A stretch of 23,237 nucleotides of DNA from Clostridia bacterium (GTDB lineage: Bacteria > UBA6262 > WVXT01 > JAUXBS01): NCBI GenBank assembly GCA_030618495.1, contig JAUXDE010000013.1, positions 1-23,237 of the forward strand. The letters are read 5' to 3'. The notes beneath the pieces were generated by a model. The model was not told the DNA's origin. It made no database searches and saw only the letters and a program-made list of their open reading frames with translations. This document shows positions 1 to 8,081 of this stretch, piece after piece (position 1 is the first letter of the stretch; each line of letters starts with the position of its first letter). A program made the translations under genes and the position numbers.

Positions 1-75
1 CGGGATGTGGCCTAGTTGGCTTAGGGCACCAGACTGGGGGTCTGGGGGTCGCCGGTTCGAATCCGGCCATCCCGA
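1..75 (+). tRNA. tRNA-Pro (anticodon GGG)
   Basis: A full cloverleaf can be folded. The acceptor stem CGGGATG (1-7) pairs with CATCCCG (68-74) and is followed by discriminator A75. The anticodon stem CCAGA/TCTGG (29-33/41-45) encloses the 7-nt loop CTGGGGG, which places anticodon GGG at 36-38. The T-loop has the standard TTCGAAT form. No CCA is encoded, so it must be added after transcription. The gene lies at the window edge, so its promoter is not visible. Confidence 0.95.
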
Positions 76-117
76 TTCATGTTTACAGGAAAAACATAAT
101 GTCGGAGAAAAGAGAGT

Positions 118-624
118 ATGACTGAAAGAATTATAGAGATTCTGAGAGCAACGTTCTCTCCTGAAGCGGTAACAATTATACTGGGCGCGTTGCCAATATC
201 CGAACTCAGGGGCGCAATACCTCTTGGAATATTTGTATATAAATTTTCTGTTATAAAGACATACTCTCTTGCTGTTATTGGCAATATGATTCCTGTTATT
301 CCAATCCTGTTCCTTCTTGGCCCTGTTTCTAACTGGCTTATGGAAAAATCCAAATTCTTTAATAAATTCTTCAAGTGGTTGTTTGAGAGAACCAGGAAAA
401 GGAGCAAGGTTGTTGAGAAGTACGGAGCGCTTGGGCTTATTCTATTCGTTGCCATCCCCCTGCCAATAACCGGGGCATGGACGGGTTGCGTTGCAGCATT
501 CCTTTTTGGTGTTAATAAAAAGCGGGCAGTAGCCTGCATAGCAACGGGAGTCCTTATTGCAGGAGTTGTTGTTACTCTTGCAAGTACCGGCGCAATAAAA
601 TTTATACCCTGGCTTAAACATTGA
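118..624 (+). CDS. Small multidrug export family membrane protein (COG2426-like)
   Basis: This 168-residue integral membrane protein matches the 'putative small multi-drug export protein' family. It has the family's hallmark ELRGAIPLG segment (residues about 30-38) and a second conserved re-entrant-looking segment, IPLPITGAWTG (about 113-123). About four hydrophobic stretches are visible (about 45-65, 100-118, 118-132, 138-160), separated by a basic loop (FERTRKRSKVV). The substrate is unknown; the family name comes from weak similarity to drug exporters, so a transport role is plausible but not shown. The gene starts 43 nt after one tRNA-Pro and its TGA ends 2 nt before the next tRNA-Pro, so it is probably co-transcribed with both. 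Only a weak purine-rich ribosome site (AGAGAG) precedes the ATG. Confidence 0.85.
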   Translation: MTERIIEILRATFSPEAVTIILGALPISELRGAIPLGIFVYKFSVIKTYSLAVIGNMIPVIPILFLLGPVSNWLMEKSKFFNKFFKWLFERTRKRSKVVEKYGALGLILFVAIPLPITGAWTGCVAAFLFGVNKKRAVACIATGVLIAGVVVTLASTGAIKFIPWLKH

Positions 625-626
625 TT

Positions 627-701
627 CGGGGCGTAGCTCAGTTGGTTTAGAGTGCACGGTTCGGGACCGTGAGGTCGGCCGTTCAAATCGGCTCGCCCCG
701 A
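627..701 (+). tRNA. tRNA-Pro (anticodon CGG)
   Basis: The acceptor stem CGGGGCG (627-633) pairs with CGCCCCG (694-700), with discriminator A701. The anticodon stem CACGG/CCGTG encloses loop TTCGGGA, giving anticodon CGG at 662-664. D-arm (GCTCAGTTGGTTTAGAGT) and T-arm (TTCAAAT loop) are standard. CCA is not encoded. A run of five T follows directly (702-706) and could aid 3' end formation. Confidence 0.95.
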
Positions 702-718
702 TTTTTATTACGAATATA

Positions 719-747
719 TTGACATATTTTATATAATCTATTAATAT
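719..747 (+). promoter_or_regulatory. Candidate sigma-70 promoter for the sigma factor gene
   Basis: A perfect TTGACA (719-724) is followed after 17 nt by TAATAT (742-747), 28 nt before the ATG of the sigma factor gene. Several other TATAAT-like hexamers lie in the same AT-rich stretch (732-737, 747-752), but their spacing to TTGACA is 7 or 22 nt. The position just after a tRNA and before a long gene run supports it. Confidence 0.5.
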
Positions 748-775
748 ATAATAAAGAATCAAAAAAGGGAGGAAT

Positions 776-1615
776 ATGCCCGGACACACGGATTCCGTAA
801 GACTATACATGAATGAACTCAGGACAATCCCCCCGATTACTGAGAAAGAAATTAAAGAACTTTTTCCGAAACTGACAAAAGGGGATAAAAAAGCCAAAAA
901 GAGGATTATTGAAGGTAACCTGAGGCTTGTTATCAGCGTTGCCAAACATTACTCCTGCTATGGAATGGATTTTCTCGACCTTGTTGAAGAAGGCAACCTT
1001 GGATTAATCAGGGCAATTGAGAAATACAACCTGTCAATGGGGTATTCTTTTTCAACCTATGCTTTCTGGTGGATAAGACAATACATCCAACGTTCAATTC
1101 TCAATCAAACAAAAACAATTCATATCCCGCTTTACGCCTATGAAACACTAAAGAAACTCATTTCGGTTTCCCAGGTTCTTCACAGGAGGTTAAGCAGGCA
1201 GCCCACTACCCCTGAGCTTGCAAAGGAGTTACACCTGTCAATCCAGAAGACAAAAAAATTCTTACAGGAAATTCAGGTGTTTCAGCAGATTGGCTCTCTT
1301 GAAAGTCCGCTCGGCGATAAATCAAACCTTTTTCTTAAGGACTTGATTCGCGAAGAGGATTCCCAGTCACCCGAAAGAATTGTTGAATTGATAAAATCCA
1401 ATGAAGAATTGGATCTTCTCCTAAAAAAACTAACCCGCCAGGAACAGAAGATAATAAGGATGAGATTTGGCCTTGTTGATGGAAAGACATATAATCTCAG
1501 GGAAATAGGGAAAGTAATTAAACTGTCCAGGGAACGAGTAAGGCAGATTGAGAAGAAAGCCATTAGAAAACTCAAAAATCTCATTCTTAAAAGAGAATTA
1601 CAGCAATCCTCCTGA
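776..1615 (+). CDS. RNA polymerase sigma-70 family factor (compact, RpoD/RpoS-like)
   Basis: The 279-residue protein directs RNA polymerase to promoters. Region 1.2 covers about residues 6-35. Regions 2.1-2.4 run from about 45 to 118, with the core-binding DLVEEGNLGLIRAIEKYN and the melting motif YSFSTYAFWWIRQYIQRSI (90-108). Region 3 spans about 119-200. Region 4.2 is the helix-turn-helix NLREIGKVIKLSRERVRQIE (240-259). There is no region 1.1 and no long non-conserved insert, so it is shorter than a housekeeping RpoD and closer in size to group 2 (RpoS-like) factors. The ATG has a strong site (GGGAGG, 769-773 region) 5 nt upstream. No anti-sigma factor gene is adjacent. Whether it is the primary or an alternative sigma factor cannot be decided from this window. 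Confidence 0.92.
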   Translation: MPGHTDSVRLYMNELRTIPPITEKEIKELFPKLTKGDKKAKKRIIEGNLRLVISVAKHYSCYGMDFLDLVEEGNLGLIRAIEKYNLSMGYSFSTYAFWWIRQYIQRSILNQTKTIHIPLYAYETLKKLISVSQVLHRRLSRQPTTPELAKELHLSIQKTKKFLQEIQVFQQIGSLESPLGDKSNLFLKDLIREEDSQSPERIVELIKSNEELDLLLKKLTRQEQKIIRMRFGLVDGKTYNLREIGKVIKLSRERVRQIEKKAIRKLKNLILKRELQQSS

Positions 1616-1649
1616 TTCACCATATAAATAACAAATTAAAAAAGGCGGA

Positions 1650-2168
1650 ATGATGAAAACTATGAAAAACTTAATAAGAACCGTGCCCAATTTTCCAAAA
1701 AAGGGTATAATGTTCAAGGATATCACTACTTTGCTTAAAGATAAGAAGGGCTTCCATGATGTTATAAATTCCATGGCAGGGTTATGCAAGGGTAAAAAAA
1801 TTGACAAAATCGCCGCCGTAGAATCAAGAGGATTCATCCTGGGCGCTCCTCTCGCGTATAAACTTGGAGTGGGATTTGTTTTAATCAGGAAAAAAGGCAA
1901 ACTCCCAGCCAGGACAATTAAACAAACTTACAAGCTTGAATACGGAACTGATACACTTGAAGCGCACTCCGATTCTATTAAGCCGGGTGAGCGAATACTC
2001 CTTGTTGACGACTTGCTTGCGACAGGCGGAACTATTAAAGCTACAACTTCACTGCTGAAGAAACTTAAGGGTAACATTGTGGGAATTATCTTCCTGATAG
2101 AATTAGATTTTCTAAACGGTAGAAATAAACTGAAAGGTTATGACGTCAAATCATTGATTAAGTACTGA
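1650..2168 (+). CDS. apt: Adenine phosphoribosyltransferase
   Basis: The enzyme converts adenine and PRPP to AMP and pyrophosphate in purine salvage in the cytoplasm. The 172-residue length is normal for the family. Seen directly: the N-terminal PNFPKKGIMFKDIT (13-26), the VESRGFILGAPLA substrate segment (57-69), the flexible-loop RKKGKLP (80-86), EYGTDTLE (97-104), and the PRPP-binding motif ILLVDDLLATGGT (116-128). The start is ambiguous between ATG at 1650 and ATG at 1653; the ribosome site GGCGGA (1644-1649) abuts the first. It lies 34 nt after the sigma factor and its TGA is followed after one base by the next ATG, so it sits in the same operon. Confidence 0.93.
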   Translation: MMKTMKNLIRTVPNFPKKGIMFKDITTLLKDKKGFHDVINSMAGLCKGKKIDKIAAVESRGFILGAPLAYKLGVGFVLIRKKGKLPARTIKQTYKLEYGTDTLEAHSDSIKPGERILLVDDLLATGGTIKATTSLLKKLKGNIVGIIFLIELDFLNGRNKLKGYDVKSLIKY

Positions 2169-2169
2169 A

Positions 2170-5100
2170 ATGCGCAGGTATTTTGTCCTTATCACTTTCA
2201 TCTGCCTTTTTGCAAAATCAGGGTTTGGGTTTGATACATTTCTCCCTGATAATTCACTTAACTTCCTTTCAAAAGACAGGCTGGATTATATCAGGCCGCC
2301 GATCATTTATTCCGGCAAGAATAAGGTCAGCTGGAAAAATCTCAAATGGGAAAAATTGAGTCTCCGGGATTCGGACGTCTATTACTACGACAGAATCCGC
2401 CCAATAATACCCCTTGCCACAGAGACACTCGAAGAACACGATATAAAAATGCAGGAAGTTTTCAACTATGATATCCATAAGTATTTTAAGAAAGCAAAAG
2501 AGTCATATCATAAGGAGTTCGGGGAAGAAAAACCATTCCCGGAAAAAAATAAGCTCAAACATGACAGGAAAAATCCCGTGATGTTATACGGCTCCCACCA
2601 GGTATTTGAACAAACCAATACGATTTACGGTTTCATTCCCGAGGGAACAGGCGGCTTCACCGAATTTCTGAAGGGCCGTGTTGTACTGCCATATACCGGC
2701 TCTAACAAGGATTTCGTACATGTTGTAAGGCATGAAATGGTCCACGCCCATAACCTGCAAAAAATCTATCAAATGTGGAAAGATTTCGAATTATCCGGCT
2801 GGAATTCAAGGCCGCCCCTGTGGGTTCTTGAAGGCTGCGCTGAATGGGGCTCAAGATGTTTATACATGTATAATCCCCAAACCATGGAATATGAACTTGA
2901 TAATGAGACAAAAATGTACCTCAGGGACGCAACGGTTAACAACCTCACGCCGCATCTTGCAAAACTCGACAGAAGGCCCGGATATCTTAACACCTACAAG
3001 TTAAGCCAGTCCGCCATAAACTTCATAATCAACAAGTACGGTGTGGAAGAATTCTACTCTATGTATGACAACTGGTATCGCATAGAAGCCAAGAAAACCA
3101 AGACAATGGTGGAACTCATGAAAACCGCCGGCGTCAAAAAGGCTGATTTGCTCAATCCGGGTGTTTACGCGTATGACGAACCGTTCATAATAATCAATGG
3201 CGCAGTCTATGACCTTCACGGTGATTCCGACACCTATCACATAATCAAGGACGGAAATGAATTAACCCTTATTGACAATATCCCGGTTAATGACCTTGCA
3301 GAAACTGCCGAGAACATCAAGCTTGATGATGAATGGTTCATGATTTATTATGACATCAATAAGAAATACCGGCTGTACAACAGGGAAAACGGCTGGATTA
3401 CGAAATGGAAGAAAAAGAAAGTTAACAAAATGGTGCGGAATAAAAAGAAGGCTCTTCTCAGGACAGCCTACAGGCTTGATTTCAGCGGCCTTTTGAAACA
3501 CTGCCTTGGCGATGACCTTAACAAGATAAGCCGTGACTGGCAGAATCACAACAAGGAAATTTATTATGCTTCCTACAATCAAAAGGAAAAATTAAAGGAT
3601 TCCCAGAAACTAACCCGTGGAATATATGACAGGTTCCCCGTCGTATCAAAAAACGGCAGGTTCCTCCTGTACAAATCCTACAACAAGCAATATTACTTTA
3701 ACCTTAACCTTCTTGACACTAAAACAAAAAAGACAAAACAACTTGCTCATGACAACACGCTGGAAATAGAATCAATCCACATACTGAATGCCGGGAACGA
3801 CATAATAGAAAAGGGTGAAAACGCGTATTCCGCAATATTTTCCGCCCAGAACGAAAATTCCGATGTTATTTATGAAGTTGATTTCAAAATCACCGATGAC
3901 AAGAAAATAGAAGTCGAAGATAAAAAAGAGATCTTTGACTTTGACGACCATAACCTGATTGAGATTTCAAATCTTAAGTTTTCGCATGACGGAAAAAACA
4001 TTATTTTCAGGGGTTTATCCGACAACGGGAAAGCGGACATATATACCGCAAACCTCCAAACCCGGAAGCTCACCCGGGTTACCGACGATTATTACGATGA
4101 ATCATCACCCGACATGATGGGAGACACCATAGTGTTCGTGTCCGACAGGGGAAGCGAGTACATGGAATTCAACAACAACATCTTCAAACTTTACCTGAAC
4201 GAATACAACGATGACGGCAGTTACAGAATTGAGCAGATCACATCAGGCAGTGACGAATACGCTTCAACGCGTTTTACCGAAGAAGGAAACATAATATTTT
4301 CATCCTACCTGAACGGTAACTCAAATATCTACATCATTGACGAGCAGGACCAGTTGCTGCAGCTAACTGACGTGTACACGGGCGTCTTCAACCCAATCCT
4401 TATAAACGACGAACTAACGGTCTGCGGATACAATAAGGGCCGGTATAATATCTACCAGGTTGAGTATTCGTCGCTTAACGTGGTAAATAAAGGAACTGTT
4501 TTAAAAAAGCCGTGGGATGAAAGCAAAGCATGGAAAATTAAAGAAAAAAAACCGGAACAGGAACCCGAGAAATACAGAAGGAAGTACGACCTGGACTACA
4601 TTGGCGGGGGATTTATTCTAAACGACATAGAGTTCTCGGCCAACTTTGCCGGACAACTGTATTTCTCCGACATGCTTGGCAACGATGTATTCGGGATTGG
4701 ACTGCTTCAACCGGGAGATAACGTCGCTGATATGAACTTCGTCTTCACCTATACCAATTTAAGCAACAGGTTCAAACGAAGCGTCGGGATTTTCAGGATT
4801 ATGAACTACTACTTCCTTGGCGGATTTGAAGATAGTGTTTATTATGCGGACGATGTAGGCGCTTACTATTCAAGATCCTATCCTATTAATAAATCTCAGA
4901 ATTTAAGCACCTCACTCATCCTGAAAAATTCCTCAAGATATGACAGTTATTTTTCACTAGTAGGACGAGAACTTTCCTATCCTTCACTGCTTCTTGCAAC
5001 GCTCAGCAGTTCTTTCGTTCATGATTCAACAACATGGGCATATGCCTCACCGGTTGAGGGGACGCTTCTTGGAATACTGCTTGACACCACCTTCAACGTG

Positions 5101-5598
5101 TCGGATAACGGTAAGATGTTGAATACAGCCCTGCTTGGCGATCTTAGAAAATACTTCCGGCTCTCAACCAACTGCTGTATCGCCGTAAGGCTCGGGGCGG
5201 GACATAGCTGGGGAGAGGAACCCCATTACTTCGCCATGGGAAGCGGCTTATACATGAGGGGATATGACGGAGCCCATGAATTCAAGGGAACGAAATTTAT
5301 CATGATGAATCTTGAACTACGGGGCCTCATCGTTGATGCATTTAAAGTCATGATTCACAATCATTCAGATAACCCTATTATTTTAGGCCCCTTCCAGGGA
5401 GCCATATTCTGTGATTATGGATACGCGTGGTCAGACAGCATACCTATTGAGCCGTCGGGAACACTGGGACTGTCATTCAGGTTCTTCCCGGTATACGCGC
5501 CTATTTATCTTTCATGGGACCTGGGAATAAAGGAATTCTGGCCCGGGGGCAGTAAGACAAATCTCAACGGCTGGTTAAGGATAAGGTTTAGTTTTTAA
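2170..5598 (+). CDS. Secreted HExxH metallopeptidase / beta-propeller / outer-membrane beta-barrel protein
   Basis: A 1142-residue protein with a signal peptide (MRRYFVLITFICLFAKSGFGF). The N-terminal third carries HEMVH (188-192), a zinc metallopeptidase motif, followed by PLWVLEGCAEW (216-226), whose Glu is the likely third ligand as in gluzincin 'peptidase MA-like' proteins. The middle (about 480-770) has repeated blades of TolB/WD40-like type, e.g. LKFSHDGKNIIFRG, DIYTANLQTRKLTRVTDDYYDESSPD and DTIVFVSDRG. The last 350 residues alternate in the manner of beta-strands, resemble a surface-antigen/BamA-type barrel (GLYMRGYDG, LGLSFRFFPVYAPIYLSWDLG), and end in FSF with a terminal Phe, as in proteins inserted by the BAM complex. 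I infer a surface- or periplasm-facing protease tethered by its own barrel; substrate unknown. Only one base separates it from apt upstream and from the next gene downstream. Confidence 0.8.
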   Translation: MRRYFVLITFICLFAKSGFGFDTFLPDNSLNFLSKDRLDYIRPPIIYSGKNKVSWKNLKWEKLSLRDSDVYYYDRIRPIIPLATETLEEHDIKMQEVFNYDIHKYFKKAKESYHKEFGEEKPFPEKNKLKHDRKNPVMLYGSHQVFEQTNTIYGFIPEGTGGFTEFLKGRVVLPYTGSNKDFVHVVRHEMVHAHNLQKIYQMWKDFELSGWNSRPPLWVLEGCAEWGSRCLYMYNPQTMEYELDNETKMYLRDATVNNLTPHLAKLDRRPGYLNTYKLSQSAINFIINKYGVEEFYSMYDNWYRIEAKKTKTMVELMKTAGVKKADLLNPGVYAYDEPFIIINGAVYDLHGDSDTYHIIKDGNELTLIDNIPVNDLAETAENIKLDDEWFMIYYDINKKYRLYNRENGWITKWKKKKVNKMVRNKKKALLRTAYRLDFSGLLKHCLGDDLNKISRDWQNHNKEIYYASYNQKEKLKDSQKLTRGIYDRFPVVSKNGRFLLYKSYNKQYYFNLNLLDTKTKKTKQLAHDNTLEIESIHILNAGNDIIEKGENAYSAIFSAQNENSDVIYEVDFKITDDKKIEVEDKKEIFDFDDHNLIEISNLKFSHDGKNIIFRGLSDNGKADIYTANLQTRKLTRVTDDYYDESSPDMMGDTIVFVSDRGSEYMEFNNNIFKLYLNEYNDDGSYRIEQITSGSDEYASTRFTEEGNIIFSSYLNGNSNIYIIDEQDQLLQLTDVYTGVFNPILINDELTVCGYNKGRYNIYQVEYSSLNVVNKGTVLKKPWDESKAWKIKEKKPEQEPEKYRRKYDLDYIGGGFILNDIEFSANFAGQLYFSDMLGNDVFGIGLLQPGDNVADMNFVFTYTNLSNRFKRSVGIFRIMNYYFLGGFEDSVYYADDVGAYYSRSYPINKSQNLSTSLILKNSSRYDSYFSLVGRELSYPSLLLATLSSSFVHDSTTWAYASPVEGTLLGILLDTTFNVSDNGKMLNTALLGDLRKYFRLSTNCCIAVRLGAGHSWGEEPHYFAMGSGLYMRGYDGAHEFKGTKFIMMNLELRGLIVDAFKVMIHNHSDNPIILGPFQGAIFCDYGYAWSDSIPIEPSGTLGLSFRFFPVYAPIYLSWDLGIKEFWPGGSKTNLNGWLRIRFSF

Positions 5599-5599
5599 A

Positions 5600-7348
5600 A
5601 TGAAAAAAATACTAACAATACTTTTATTACTGCTGACTTCAATTGCTTACGCGGAACCGCTGCCATTAAGTTTCAGGAATATTAACGATGACCTTTCAGG
5701 AATAGTCTCGGATGAACAATCCGACATTCTTATGAATCCCGCCGAAATAACAAAAATAAACAGGTGGAAATTCCAAATGGGAATCGGCAATTTGCTGAAC
5801 AGGAATGAACTCGTAAATCAACTCGATAACCCAGCCAAACCCAAATCAATAATCAATTCTTCCCCCGTACTGAGCATTCTCGGCAAGCAGGACTCAAGGG
5901 AATTCAAAGAGGTATGGATAGGCACTATTTATACCCAGCATAATTCTCAGCAGTATGGACTGGGCCTTAACGATGACCTTAATCCCAATGAACCCGGTGT
6001 CCAGCAGCCCGGTCTCTCATTTGTTGAAATAAGTTCATTCACAGAAACCGGCTCAGGCCTGAAAATCGAAAAATCCACCGCAACCAACCACCACCTCAAC
6101 ACAGAATCCATGAAAATCAGCGTGGTTTACGGCTGGAAATTAAGCGAAAAAACCAACCTTGGATTTGCGCTTAACTACAGTGGAAACTCTTCCCAGGAAC
6201 CTAACAACTACTTCTATACACGCAGACTTTCCACTCACACTTATAAAAATGTTTATACCGAAAGAAGCCTTTATGAAAACGAACATAATACGAACTCGAA
6301 CAATTTTTCCTTAAATGCGGGAATAACCAGGAAAACGCGCAAAAACTCAGAACTGGGCATTTCCGGCGGAATTGCTTACCTGTCCAACATCACCGAAAAC
6401 ACAGGCTATAGAAATTCCACAACCGTTGAAAACCATAATAGATTTAATAGACCTTATAATTACCTGGATGAAATGTACAGTACCGGACTTGATAATGACA
6501 ACGACAATAATGCTACGGATGAAGACGGCATTGACGGCAGCCCCGGAAACCTGCCCGGAATTGATGATGACGGTGATGGAAGAATAGATGAAGACCCGCA
6601 AAATATTAACTATAAAGATTCCGGTATCGGCATTCCAATCTTTATTAACTATAAATCAAAAATATCGGAAAATATCAAGGTCAAGGCCTTCCTTGATTCC
6701 CGGTTGTCCCTTTCGTTCCTGAACTCAAACACAAGTAATTTTCATATGATTGAAAACACTCTTGACGAAAACGCGATATTAAATGATTGTTACTCGCTGC
6801 ATTCATCCACGCAGACCGACACCACAGGGACAAAACTCAGCGAATCCCTGCAATTGGGTTTCGGTTACGAGGCAAAAATAACAAAAAAAATTACGTTCTT
6901 AAACGGAATCAAGATAGCGTTAAACGCTTATCAGTCCAATTCCAGCTGGGATAAAACCGAATATTTTATAATCCAAAAATCTACGAGCCCCGACCTGCTG
7001 GAAGATGCCGCCGTTACCCGCACATCAGAACAACTCGTTGGAGGAACCGGAAACATTGATTCAACTGAATGGATTTTACAGGTACCGCTCGGTATTGAAT
7101 TCGGTTCAGCTGAGAAATTCAGCCTGCAGTTAGGCATGACCTGGCAGGCAAGATACCTCCTGGTTCAAAGTACTTATGAAAATAAACTCTATAAAAACGG
7201 AAACAGGACAAACTACAACATCGTTTATTATATGGGCATGTCTTTTCGCCTTGGCAATAAAATGTACCTGTCCATGTTTAATTCATTCAATGAATTTACC
7301 GCTGATGCCCTTTTGAGGTGGCACATCAACCTGAAAGGCTATTTTTAA
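5600..7348 (+). CDS. Outer-membrane beta-barrel protein with Asp-rich calcium-type loop
   Basis: A 582-residue exported protein with a clear signal peptide (MKKILTILLLLLTSIAYA, cut before EPLP). The remainder is rich in alternating polar/aromatic strands and ends INLKGYF, the C-terminal Phe typical of outer-membrane barrels. Near residues 298-335 lies an acidic stretch, including DNDNDNNATDEDGIDG and later GIDDDGDGRIDEDP, that resembles thrombospondin-type-3 or EF-hand-like calcium loops. I do not recognise a named family, and the function is unknown; a conserved outer-membrane or pore-like protein is the best description. It begins one base after the stop of the metallopeptidase/barrel gene and its TAA overlaps the ATG of the glycosyltransferase, so the three are translationally close. 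Confidence 0.75.
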   Translation: MKKILTILLLLLTSIAYAEPLPLSFRNINDDLSGIVSDEQSDILMNPAEITKINRWKFQMGIGNLLNRNELVNQLDNPAKPKSIINSSPVLSILGKQDSREFKEVWIGTIYTQHNSQQYGLGLNDDLNPNEPGVQQPGLSFVEISSFTETGSGLKIEKSTATNHHLNTESMKISVVYGWKLSEKTNLGFALNYSGNSSQEPNNYFYTRRLSTHTYKNVYTERSLYENEHNTNSNNFSLNAGITRKTRKNSELGISGGIAYLSNITENTGYRNSTTVENHNRFNRPYNYLDEMYSTGLDNDNDNNATDEDGIDGSPGNLPGIDDDGDGRIDEDPQNINYKDSGIGIPIFINYKSKISENIKVKAFLDSRLSLSFLNSNTSNFHMIENTLDENAILNDCYSLHSSTQTDTTGTKLSESLQLGFGYEAKITKKITFLNGIKIALNAYQSNSSWDKTEYFIIQKSTSPDLLEDAAVTRTSEQLVGGTGNIDSTEWILQVPLGIEFGSAEKFSLQLGMTWQARYLLVQSTYENKLYKNGNRTNYNIVYYMGMSFRLGNKMYLSMFNSFNEFTADALLRWHINLKGYF

Positions 7349-8076
7349 TGGAAAAGGTTTCTGTGGTTATCCCATGCTACAACGAGGAAAACGGCATTGG
7401 CGCGCTTATACGGCATTTAAAAAACCTGCTTACCATGACAGGCAGTGGGAAATACTCCTATGAACTGGTATTCGTGGATGACGGCAGCACCGATAATACC
7501 GGCAGGTTGTTAAAAACTGAATACGCAAACAGGCCTGATATAAAAATAATCACTCATGAAAAAAACATGGGCTACGGCAACGCCCTTAAGACGGGTTTTA
7601 AATCCTCTTCAGGAGGCCTCGTTGCCTGCTATGACGGTGACTGCACTACTCCCGTGGAGGATATACATAAGATGCTTGAAGCGATGGGGGAAGGTATTGA
7701 TATCGTTTCCGGCTCAGCTTTCCTTCCCGGGGGCAATGCCGGCAAGGTCCTGTGGTACAGGCTTATTCTGAGCAAAACTCTCATTTGGCTGTACAAGCTG
7801 ATACTTGGAGGAAAGGCAGGGAATATAACGTCATTTACGCTGTCTTTCAGGATATACAGGAGAAACGTCATAAACAGTATAAATTTTAAATCAGGTAATT
7901 TTCTTGCAGCTTCAGAAATACTCATTCTTGCGCTTATGAAAGGCTTCAAGGTAACTGAATACCCGACAACCCTCGTCAACAGGGAATACGGCAAATCAAA
8001 GATGAAAATAATTTCAACGATATTTTCCCATATCGGTTTTATTTTTAAAATATTGCTCGGCAAAAGAAAGGAATAG
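7348..8076 (+). CDS. Family 2 glycosyltransferase (DPM1/polyprenyl-phosphate sugar transferase-like)
   Basis: A 242-residue GT-A fold enzyme expected to transfer a sugar from a nucleotide donor to a lipid-phosphate or similar acceptor at the inner face of the membrane. Seen: N-terminal VSVVIPCYNEE (4-14), the DDGSTD nucleotide-binding motif (44-49), the metal-binding CYDGDCTTP (94-102) with DxD at 96-98, and the late NREYGKSKMKI typical of dolichol-phosphate-mannose-synthase-like proteins. It has no C-terminal multi-helix membrane domain, only a short hydrophobic end. I chose ATG 7348, which overlaps the preceding TAA (TAATG); an in-frame GTG at 7318 would add ten residues inside the upstream gene. 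Donor and acceptor cannot be read from the sequence. Confidence 0.88.
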   Translation: MEKVSVVIPCYNEENGIGALIRHLKNLLTMTGSGKYSYELVFVDDGSTDNTGRLLKTEYANRPDIKIITHEKNMGYGNALKTGFKSSSGGLVACYDGDCTTPVEDIHKMLEAMGEGIDIVSGSAFLPGGNAGKVLWYRLILSKTLIWLYKLILGGKAGNITSFTLSFRIYRRNVINSINFKSGNFLAASEILILALMKGFKVTEYPTTLVNREYGKSKMKIISTIFSHIGFIFKILLGKRKE

Positions 8077-8081
8077 CACTC

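Noticed and set aside
21-686. 221-codon open frame on the minus strand across both tRNA-Pro genes
   Set aside because: It runs antisense to two clear tRNAs and the membrane-protein gene, and its translation contains tRNA-derived sequence; no family resemblance.
442-945. 167-codon minus-strand open frame spanning the sigma factor start
   Set aside because: It overlaps a tRNA, the promoter and two well-supported genes, and is explained as an antisense shadow.
7318-7347. GTG start extending the glycosyltransferase by ten residues
   Set aside because: The added residues lie inside the upstream gene and precede the family's usual N-terminus; ATG 7348 overlaps the upstream stop and fits the family.
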